Of a stretch of DNA of 64,000 nucleotides, positions 55,996-64,000 are shown piece after piece (within the stretch, counting starts at the first letter, position 1; every line of letters begins with the position of its first letter). The position numbers and the translations under genes were made by a program. The notes beneath the pieces are model-generated. The model was not told the DNA's origin. It saw only the letters and a program-made list of their open reading frames with translations, and did no database searches. Source of the DNA: Musa acuminata AAA Group (taxonomy: Eukaryota > Streptophyta > Magnoliopsida > Zingiberales > Musaceae). The stretch covers positions 18,908,001-18,972,000 of the forward strand of contig NC_088354.1 in NCBI RefSeq assembly GCF_036884655.1, written 5' to 3'.

Positions 55996-58120
55996 TGTTG
56001 AATCTCGGATTTTGATGATGAAGTCAATTGTCATTTGTTGTCTAATCTATGTGTTGAGATAAGTGTGCAGGATTAACTACGATGAAAGATAGACAAGCAG
56101 CAGGAGTTGCACCGGAGTCAAGTTCATGATCACGTTGGGAGTTCGAGAGTTCGACGGAAGTTCGGACGGTCGTCGGAGGTTCTGCGAGAACAGATCCGAG
56201 AAGTCCAGAAGCTTGCCAAGCGAAGCTCGTCGGAACTTGCCAAGTGGATCGTCGCAAAGTCCAGGAGTTTGCCGGAAGTCCGCAGGAGCATCACCGAGGG
56301 TTCATCGGATGATCGATGGAAGTTCGCCGGAAACTCGCCGGAAGGAGCGATTGACGCACCGAAGCAAAGCTGCAGAAGTTGTCTTAGATTTAATCGTAGT
56401 TAGCATGATGATTAAGTTGGAAAATGGGAGGTGATCCCATTGGCTTAATCTTGGGGCAATTGGGCCCCTGAAAGATTGAAATTGGGTCGAATGGAATGAA
56501 CCATTCGGACCCTGATTGCACCAGGAGGTGCAACCGCCCAGGCCAGGAGGTGGCACCGCCTGGGCTAGGCCTCCCAGCGAGACTAGGCGGTGCAACCTCC
56601 CCAGCCGGGAGGTGGCACCGCCTGAGCTCAGTCTTCGAGCTAGACTGGGCGGTGCAACCTCCCTGGCAGAGAGGTGGCACCGCCTGAGCTCAGTCTTCGA
56701 GCTAGACTGGGCGGTGCAACCTCCCTGGCAGAGAGGTGGCACCGCCTGAGCTCAGTCTTCGAGCTAGACTGGGCGGTGCAACCTCCCTGGCAGAGAGGTA
56801 GCACCGCCTGAGCTCGGTCTTCGAGCTCTGCCAGGCGGTGCAACCTCTCCAGTCAAGAGGTGCAACCGCCTGATCCCGGAATTCCGGGATTTGATCGTTT
56901 TGAGCTCCAAATTTGAATTGGGTTGGGGCCTATAAATTCCCCATCCATTCAACACTGAAAAGATACAGACCTACACCGAAATCTTGATCTTTTCTGTGAT
57001 TCTAAGAGCTCAAAAGTGATTGTAAAGCCTTTAAGTCTCCTCCTTCTGTTCTTCAAGTTTTCAGTTGTAAAGTGAGGAGAGAAAGGTCTGTAAAGGTTGT
57101 CTCCTGAGCCTGTCAAAAGGAGAGAAACTGTAAAAGGGCAGTTTGGCCTTCACCCATTGAAGGAAGGCCCCTAGTTGACGTCGGCAACCTCGTCGGTGGA
57201 GGAAGCCAAAAGTGGAGTAGGTCAGGACTGACCGAACCACTCTAAATCTCTGGTTTGCGTTTATCTTTGAGCACTTTATCTTTACTGCAAACCTCCTCCA
57301 CTACTACTGCTCTCTGCGCTTTCACGAACAAGTTCTAAGTGCTGTTCTTCCGAATCTGCATTCAGACGTAAAGTCGTGTTTTAGTACATTACAGTTACGT
57401 TTTGATTCTGCAGAACTGTCCTCTGTGCTTTTGCAAACGAGTTTCTTTGCAGTTTACACTTACAGTTTGATTCTATTTATAACTGCAAACTGTCTTTTGC
57501 AATTTTACGAACGAGTTTCAACATTTAGACGTAAAACTGCATTTAGACGTAAATCGGCTTTCCTCGCACAATCGTCAGATTTCAGTTTACGTTTACGTCT
57601 TGATTTCAACTGCATACTGCCCTCTGCGAATATACAAACGAGTTTCAAAGTTCAGACGTAAATCTGCGTCTAAGACGTAAATCTGCGTGTAAGACGTAAA
57701 TCTGCGTTTAGACGTAAATCTGCGTTTAGACGCAAATCTGCGTTTAGACGTAAATCTGTTTTTTGCAGATTACCTTTTGAGCTGTACAACAACAGCACAT
57801 TGTCTTTATACTTCTGCTCAATCTGTGCTTAGACGCAATCTGCGTTTAGACGCAATCTGCGCTTAGACGCAATCTGCGCTAAGACGCAAACTGCGCTTAG
57901 ACGCAATCTGAGTTTAGACGCAATCTGCATTTAGACGCTAACTGCATTTAGACGCTAACTGCGCTTAAACGTAAACTACACTTAATCATAAGTAATCTTA
58001 GAATCGGTTTTTGCATCAAAATAGTCTTTGTCGAACGAACGCAGCCTTCGCTTTTTAATCGCTGAAAAATATCCGCTGCACTAATTCACCCCCCCCCTCT
58101 TAGTGCTCTCGATCCTAACA
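55996..58120 (+). repeat. 3' LTR of the Sirevirus
   Basis: TGTTGAATCTCGG to GATCCTAACA, followed by ATCAT at 58,121-58,125. TATA is near 56,931. The palindromic array lies at about 56,516-56,875. Confidence 0.96.
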
Positions 58121-58778
58121 ATCATCCCCTGAGCAGTCAAACTGGGTAACAAAACTTCTTGGATTTGATTATAAAATAACTTACAAAAAGGGGAAAGAGA
58201 ATGTTCTTGTAGATGCGCTTTCGCAGCTATCCAAGCAAGCTGAAGTTTTGGCCATTTCACTTCCGACCAGCGACCTCCTTGAGGATATTAAGATGGAATG
58301 ACAGGAAGATTCAGAGACTAGTAAGATTATAAAAAAATTGGAGGAAGCACCAAGCTTCGTAGCTCATTACAATTGGGACTCAAAAGAATTACACTATAAG
58401 GGACGCATTGTGCTTATGATAAATTCTACTTGCATCTTCACGAGTAGATTTTGGACAAAGTTATTCCATATGCAGGGTACTAAATTGAAAAAGAGTATGA
58501 CATATCACCCACAAACCGACGGCCAGAAGGAAGTTGTAAATAGGTGCTTGGAGACAGCCCAAAGCCACCCACCAAATATGACTACCCAAGGAGAACTTCA
58601 GACTCAGCCAAGTGCCATTATTGATCGACGGATTGTGACTCGACGACGACGATCCACTACTGAATTGCTAATACAATGGGCAAACCTACTAACAGAAGAT
58701 GCCACTTGGGAGAACTATGATGACTTGAAGATCAAATTCCCAAAATTCATGAATCGTCAGCCTCGAGGACAAGGCTGA
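58121..58778 (+). pseudogene. pol: RNase H end, integrase remnant and chromodomain-like tail of gypsy B2
   Basis: After the ATCAT duplication the interrupted RNase H resumes (LLGFDY, then LADALSQL-like with changes). TGA near 58,299. At 58,338-58,778 the frame shows [17 protein letters not shown] directly joined to the piece [12 protein letters not shown], then [20 protein letters not shown] and the tail [15 protein letters not shown]. The same joins occur in B1 at 38,393-38,815, so integrase is largely deleted in both. Confidence 0.88.
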
Positions 58779-58795
58779 TTTGAAGAGGGTGGGTT

Positions 58796-59148
58796 TATTA
58801 AGACTCTAGCTAGAAGAGTCCTAATTGAGAGGGACATTCATGTAAAACCTACCTAAGTCGACCCCTATTAAAGAGATGAAGTGGCCGGCTAGGGTTAGGA
58901 GGTTATTTCTTAGAGAAGAATAAGGAGTTGTAAAGGAATAGGAGTCTTGAGTAGGAGTCCTATTAGGAGTTGGTTATAAGTAGGAGTATTGAGTAGGAGT
59001 CATATTAGGAGTTGGTTAGAAGTAGGAGTCTTAAGTAAGAGTCCTATTAGGAGTTAGGGTTTAGAAGCCCTATAAATAGTCATGTATTCCACCTCTTTTC
59101 ATAAGCAATAGATGAATCTTTTCTGCAGCCTTTGAGCAGCAACTTGGA
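58796..59148 (+). repeat. 3' LTR of gypsy B2, truncated
   Basis: It starts TATTAAGACTCTAGC (first TG changed to TA) and stops at CAACTTGGA (59,148), lacking about the last 80 bp present in the 5' LTR. TATA at 59,071. Confidence 0.9.
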
Positions 59149-59386
59149 ATTTGGGTCCAGTTCCTTCACTTGTAGTTCATAATAATCATGGGGGAGATGA
59201 ACAAGAAGATTGTGGTGAGAATACCAGTGATGATACACCTATAGTTGATGATGTTGAACTAATTGAACAAGCACCTCCACCTCCAATTGAGATTATATTG
59301 AGAAGATCCACTAGAGAGCGACAACCATCTACCAGATATCCTCCACATGAGTATGTTATGCTTACTGACGGGGAAGAGCAAGAAAC
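59144..59386 (+). pseudogene. Copia C, right-hand continuation
   Basis: It first repeats sequence also found at 43,974-44,031 (GGGTCYAGTTCCTTCAC… to GGGGGAGATGAA), then continues past the insertion point with VVDDVELIEQ-type and LRRSTRERQPSTRYPPHEY, the usual linker before copia RT. It is cut at about 59,386 by the Copia-L3 LTR. Confidence 0.85.
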
Positions 59387-60894
59387 TAATAGTCATAGGT
59401 GCCTAGCAAGCCAATCACGTGAGTGATGACACGTGTGACTTGATACAGAATCTTTTTGCTTTTTATATTTTGGTGTATATCACTTTATAACTATTGCATA
59501 TATGCATATATATATTGTGATGTCCTTGGATTTGTGCAATTGGAATCGGATCGTGATGAGACCATGATAATGAGATCGATTCACATTTAAACACTTATAC
59601 TAAATAATCCTGGTCATAGGTTACTCGAGAGAGACATCATGATAATCGGACAGACTGGTGTGCTGTATACCCGTCCATATAATGGATGCAGCTAGTCTCA
59701 TAGCTGCTCGTATAGGGACACTAGGGATACAGTACATGTGCTCATTGGAGAATGAGTTCACTGATTGATCCGCTTACGGAATGCTGGATGGTTGATGATG
59801 CCTTATTGTCAGACAATGATTCCGTAGTCTTAGTGGTGTATCTAGTCCTTAGACTTGAGTCACCAAGGATGTCCTGTATGAGTGCTCCACTCTTTGATAC
59901 CAGACTTATAGGTTTGGCTGTCCCAGATCTAGTACAACTGGTCATTGGGAGTGGTAGTCGACCTTACGAGGGCTATTGAGTGTCGATAGAGGATCATCCA
60001 CTCTCGGCGTCATGAGAGGAATATCCCACGTGTTCTTGCTCAGACAAATCCCTGGCCAAGGTCATTCGGGTTGAGAGAGAAAGAGTTCTTCGAGAGAATC
60101 CGATTAGAGCGAGACTCGAGTAGAAACCGTATGGGTCTGACAACACCATGCTCGATATACAGTCTCTGGGATTTTAGATGGATGAGGGACTATAGGTACA
60201 CGGTAACTGAGGACAGACAGGTCCAATGGATTGGATTCCCCTGTATCGTTTGGGGACTACGACGTAGTGGCCTAGTACGTCCGTAGTCGATGAGTCAAGT
60301 GAATTATTATAGAGATAATAATTCACTGAGTTAGAAGGAGTTCTGACAGGTATGACTCACGGTCAGCTCGATATTGGGCCTAGAGAGTCACACACATATG
60401 GTAGGCATTGCGATGAGTAGAGGTTCGGATATAAGATATCCGACGGAGCCCTTGTCTTATTGGATGCAGATCCAATACCCACTAGGGTAGGACCCATTAG
60501 GTTTTGACAAGGGACCTCTATAATTAGGAGGGATTCAGAGCCTCATAGGCTAGAGCCTCATAGGCTAGAGCCTTTGCTTGCCTCTCCTATTCTCCTCCCC
60601 CTCTCCACCTCAGAGCAGGCCTGGAGTTTTGAGGAGCGTCGTCGCAGCCCTGCTGTGTGGATCACCGCTAGAGAGGAGGACACTTGACCTCCTTCATCCT
60701 CTTCTAAGGATCTGCAAGGAAACAGGGATATACGATCTCCCTAGGTAACACAATCTACTCTATACGCAATTTTAAGTTTCGCGGATTTTGCGAACCAATC
60801 TTCGCACGACGATGAACATCTTTTTGGGAATCGGGGATTTTGTTTTCTTGTTCTTTCACTATGCTTGTGATGTCGTCCCCAAGATTTCCCAACA
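59387..60894 (+). repeat. 5' LTR of Copia-L3, with damaged start and promoter-region deletion
   Basis: The expected TGCTAG start reads TAATAG. It ends TTTCCCAACA. Around 60,459-60,466 about 110-130 bp are missing relative to L2: CTTATTGGAT runs straight into the GCAGATCCAATACCC part, so most of the CCAAT/ATTGG cluster is gone. The TATA region reads TATAATTA (60,519). A small duplication (CTCATAGGCTAGAGC) is at 60,541-60,570. Confidence 0.88.
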
Positions 60895-61274
60895 GTGGTA
60901 TCAGAGCCAGGTTGTTCGTGCGAATGATTGGTTTTGAACTGCGTGTGTTGTGTTTAGAAAGAATTTTGATGTCAAAATTGTTGACGCAAAAACAAGGAAG
61001 GGCAGCAACAGTTGCTGCCCTCGATCTGCGTGCGTGTAGCACAGCCGAAGGCTGGCATGACAGGGGCTGCGCCTACAACAGCCGGCCGGTGGCCTGCTTG
61101 CAGCAGGCTTACGTCTGGCGGGGCTGGCAGCCCGCGGGCAGAGGCGCCTGCGACCGCCTCTCTCGCGGGGTGAGGCGCCGTAGGGCAGCGGCGCCTACCG
61201 CCGCAGGGCAGCTGCGCCTGCCGATGCTGCTCCCGCTGGTGAACCCCCCCACAGGGGCGGCCGCCCGGCGAGAC

Positions 61275-61438
61275 AGCACCGCCTGCGGGCGTTGCCCCGC
61301 GGGCAGAACCACCCGCGGAGGCGACGATGTCTGTAGGGGCGCCAACCTATAGGGGCAGCACCGCCTGTGGGCGTTGCCCCGCCGGCAGAATCGCCCGCGG
61401 AGGCGACGGCGCCCACCTGCAGCGGCAACGCCGCCAGC
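61275..61438 (+). repeat. 82-bp tandem repeat in the Copia-L3 GC island
   Basis: Two units begin AGCACCGCCTGYGGGCGTTG at 61,275 and 61,357 and include GCGGAGGCGACG. They make the L3 island longer than that of L2. Confidence 0.8.
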
Positions 61439-62335
61439 GGGCGTGCCGCCTGCAGGCGAGGGCAGCACCCTCGCCCCGCCGCACAGGCCGCTGCCAGTAG
61501 GGTGGCGGCGGCGGCAGCAGCAAAGGGGAGTAAGGTATTAGAGTTTTTTGGGCAAAAGATAGTTTTGCCCCTCGGAATTTGAGAAATTCCAATTTGTCTC
61601 TTGTCTAAATTATAAAAATACCCCTTTGAATTCAAAAATTCCCTATTTGTCCTTGATTTCATAAAACACTATTTAATTAAAATATTTAGTTGATTATTAT
61701 TTTTTATCATTATCTAGTAGTCCTACATGATGATAATTATTTATACATGTGATGTATGATGTGTGGACGGATGATCATGGACCCTGTGATGTGTGTACTT
61801 GTGATTATTATTATTGAGGTCTACGAGCCTCCATTATATTTCTCGTTTATTGTCGGGCCTGTGTGCCTATGATTAAGTTGTAATCACATGAGGAGGCGCA
61901 GCGGGAGCGTGGATGCTATAGCGGGACCCACGAGACGGACGATCGCGATGCATGAAGATGCATCAAGATGTCGATGGAACTGACGAGGATGAGATGGACG
62001 ATCACAGGGCATGGAGATGCACCGTTGCACACATAGATCTTGATGTGAGTGATTAGGCCTACTGGCTCGGGCCTAATCACATTAGGTTATGGTCCATGAT
62101 CATTTGGTGTGATTGCTTATACACATACTAGATATATATATATATATATATATATTTGCATGTGATGTAGATATATATTAAATATGTATATGTGTGACAT
62201 GTCATATTAGGAGACCAAATCATAGAAACATCTCTCTCGATAATATTAAGTCGGTAAACGTGAGGCAATTAGATTGACCCACATGGCCTTCCATTGTTAT
62301 GAGTAGGAACCGATTTCCGGTATAGGTTGAGTTAG

Positions 62336-62623
62336 TCGAGTCCCTCGAGACTCACCTATATCGCGATTCGCTATCTTGCTTACGACATAGAGATGTCACC
62401 GGTGACCTGAGGGCATGGTATGCTTGGTCGAGTCCCTCAAGGGTATATCATCAAATCAGACTCATTTTGTAACGAAGGTGTTGACTTAACCGAGCATCAT
62501 GGTTGGTCGAGTCCCTCAAGACCATGGTGATTCGGAGGCTGAATAGGACGGGAATCACAAGAAGTTGTGATCGGCAAGAGTTGCCTACCTTTTAGGCTTA
62601 GTGTGATTGGTCGAGTCCCTCGA
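62336..62623 (+). repeat. Four spaced 13-nt hairpins in the Copia-L3 leader
   Basis: TCGAG-TCC-CTCGA or one-base variants at 62,336, 62,428, 62,507 and 62,611; spacing is 92, 79 and 104 bases. The second and third have CTCAA in the right arm. Confidence 0.88.
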
Positions 62624-62820
62624 GGTTGTACTAAGACATTGATTGGATCCTGATCCCCACTAGAAGTTTGTCGGAGACTTCCATTTCATGTGCTGAGGGT
62701 GTCGCGTGACTCGTTAGTAAAATAGTGGGAGCATATTAAGATAGAAGTCCATATCTTGATAGTTTATTTCTTACAAAATCTGCATGTTATTCATTTCTGC
62801 TGCATCTTTATTTATAGAAA

Positions 62821-63630
62821 ATGTCGCTTTTAAATCCTTTACATGGCATAATTGATGTCAACCGCCTCACTGGTCCAAATTATATGGATTGGCTCCGTAA
62901 CTTGAGAATTGTTCTCACGACGGAGAAAATCGTGTACATCCTTAATACAGTGATGCCTACGCCCGAAGAAGGGGGTAAGCAAGGATGAGATCGCTCGCTA
63001 CGTGAAGTACATTGATGACTCCACTCTTGCTCAGTGCTATATGTTGGGCTCTATGACTCCTGAGTTACAGAGACAATATGAAAAGATGGATGCCAGATCC
63101 ATTCTCCTACATATCCGTAAATTGTTTGAGGAATAGGGAAGGACTCAGTGATATGAGATATCCAAGAGCCTCTTCCGCGCTAGGATGACTGAGGGGACAC
63201 CGGTTCAGAACCATGTCCTAAAGATGATTGAGTGGATAGAGAAACTCACAGGTCTAGGAATGGTCCTAGAGGATAACTTGTGTGTGGACATTGTGCTTCA
63301 GTCCCTACCAGATTCATTTTCACAGTTCATAATGAATTTTAATATGAACAAGCTTGAGGTGACTCTCCCAGAGCTCCTCAATATGTTGAGGGAGGCAGAG
63401 AGTACTATTAAGAAAGAGAAGTCAGTTCTCTACACTGGTGAGACCAGAAAGAAAAGGAAAGCAGAAAGGTCCCTTAAGAAGGGAAAGGGTAAGGGCAAAC
63501 TAGGTAAAGCAAAGGTTGCTAAGAAAGATCCAGCAAAGGACAAAGGCTAGTGCTTCCACTATGGTAAAGATGGGCACTGGAAGAGGAACTGCAAAGAGTA
63601 CCTTGCAGAAAGGGTGAAATAGAAGCTTGG
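62821..63630 (+). pseudogene. gag: gag of Copia-L3, with stops
   Basis: The ATG at 62,821 begins MSLLNPLHGIIDVNRLTGPN. A one-base difference near 62,970 (GGGGGTAAGC) shifts the frame and TAG occurs near 63,134. It is open again at 63,185-63,550 ([55 protein letters not shown]). TAG at 63,548-63,550 precedes the knuckle CFHYGKDGHWKRNC, in which the second cysteine is tyrosine. UBN2-type copia gag, non-functional here. Confidence 0.85.
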
Positions 63631-64000
63631 AGAAGCTTTAGGTACATTCATGATCAATCTCCAATTATCAGATTTTTATGATAGTGCATTGGTATTGGAT
63701 ACCAGTATTGCTTATCACATCTACAATTTATTGTAAATTCTAGTAAAGCCGAGGGGAGATTGGTGAGAGGAATATTGCATAAAGGTTTGTTTATGCTAAA
63801 CACTACTCCATATATCATGAATGTAAGTGTCTAAGAGGAAACGAGATGAGGTGAACAGTGCATACCTGTGGCATTGTAGGCTAGGTCACATCCATGAAAG
63901 AAGGATTCAAAAGTTGCTAAATGATGGATATCTAGATCTATTCGACTATGTGTCATATGCAACTTGCGAGCCTTGTCTTCATGAAAAACTGACCAACTCT
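63631..64000 (+). pseudogene. pol: Protease and GAG-pre-integrase start of Copia-L3 (partial)
   Basis: A protease-like DTSIAYH variant (near 63,698) is followed, after a deletion relative to L2 (13,300-13,540 has no counterpart), by the H-H-C-C region (LWHCRLGHIHE, near 63,870) and CEPCL. The sequence ends with the window. Confidence 0.75.

Larger units (their letters stand above)
48321..58120 (+). mobile_element. Nearly complete, young Sirevirus (SIRE/Maximus-type Ty1/copia)
   Basis: 9.8 kb, with LTRs of 2,144 and 2,125 bp (48,321-50,464; 55,996-58,120) that by eye differ by one 19-bp repeat unit and about 11 substitutions. It is flanked by perfect ATCAT duplications (48,316-48,320; 58,121-58,125). 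Contents: primer site TGGTATCAGAGCC at 50,467, gag, in-frame pol after one TAG, and a noncoding 3' region with several polypurine tracts. Long LTRs with palindromic arrays, two gag zinc knuckles and multiple purine tracts are Sirevirus traits. There is no credible envelope-like ORF. Confidence 0.95.
44032..59148 (+). mobile_element. Gypsy family B, copy B2 (non-autonomous), containing the Sirevirus 48,321-58,120
   Basis: 5' LTR 44,032-44,455, primer site, 1.3-kb leader, gag, protease, RT start, RNase H, then the Sirevirus insertion; it resumes at 58,126 with RNase H, the integrase remnant, a chromodomain-like end and a truncated 3' LTR (58,796-59,148). Expected left target duplication ATGAA (44,027-44,031). 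The right junction is abnormal: see the 59,144 finding. Confidence 0.9.
60895..62820 (+). other. Leader of Copia-L3 with GC island
   Basis: Primer-binding site at 60,896; GC-rich block about 61,010-61,515; AT-rich stretch with an extended AT run at 62,132-62,155; then hairpins. No protein-coding signal is convincing in this stretch. Confidence 0.8.
59387..64000 (+). mobile_element. Copia-L3: third copy of the Copia-L family, running off the window
   Basis: LTR (59,387-60,894), primer site TGGTATCAGAGCCAGG at 60,896, long leader with GC island and four hairpins, gag from 62,821, and the start of the GAG-pre-integrase region at the window end. It has the best-preserved primer site and gag ATG of the three copies. 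Confidence 0.92.

Overview
This is plant nuclear DNA. It has LTR retrotransposons of both superfamilies, a spliced bHLH gene with a plant-specific domain signature, and TATA-bearing LTRs. The gene's sequence style and the long GC-rich palindromic LTR arrays suggest a monocot, possibly Zingiberales/Musaceae, but that placement is an impression and not proven. There is one host gene. Almost everything else is layered LTR retrotransposons, several dated relative to one another by target-site duplications (TSDs).

Left cluster (1-30,221). The oldest layer is a minus-strand Ty3/gypsy Tat-like element (gag fragments 29,554-29,297 and 19,528-18,844; LTR 29,579-30,221). Two elements sit inside it. The first is a minus-strand Sirevirus-like copia element (19,529-29,296) that has lost pol and carries an intact 333-residue foreign-looking ORF. 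Its 3' LTR is split by a solo LTR (20,021-21,673, TSD TAGGA). The second is a minus-strand copia element, here called Copia-L1 (5,474-18,843). Copia-L1 is itself split by a plus-strand copy of the same family, Copia-L2 (9,155-17,879, inserted in the L1 LTR), and by a chromovirus-type gypsy element A (1-5,473, inserted in the L1 integrase region).

Middle (30,222-37,052). A six-exon minus-strand gene encodes a 354-residue bHLH transcription factor of the bHLH122/128/130 (FBH/AKS-related) group. Two RxxSxP sites fit SnRK2 phosphorylation and 14-3-3 binding. The gene is hemmed in: a Tat LTR lies about 570 bp beyond the stop codon and a truncated gypsy fragment starts about 310 bp upstream of the ATG.

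Right cluster (37,053-64,000). A gypsy family, here called B, occurs as a 5'-truncated copy (37,053-39,244), a solo LTR (42,076-42,511) and a longer copy (44,032-59,148). The two longer copies share the same internal deletions, which remove the reverse transcriptase catalytic loop and most of integrase, so this is a non-autonomous family. The host of the solo LTR and of B2 is a decayed copia element C (40,639-44,031, resuming at 59,144). B2 in turn contains a young, nearly complete Sirevirus (48,321-58,120, perfect ATCAT TSD). A third Copia-L copy (L3) runs from about 59,387 off the end of the window.

The main points for follow-up are the pol-less Sirevirus with its substitute ORF, the shared-deletion gypsy B family, the conserved four-hairpin leader of Copia-L, the conserved hairpin trio before the Sirevirus polypurine tract, and the boxed-in bHLH gene. 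I saw no tRNA, rRNA or CRISPR feature. All computations named below (alignments, HMM searches, dating) remain to be run.
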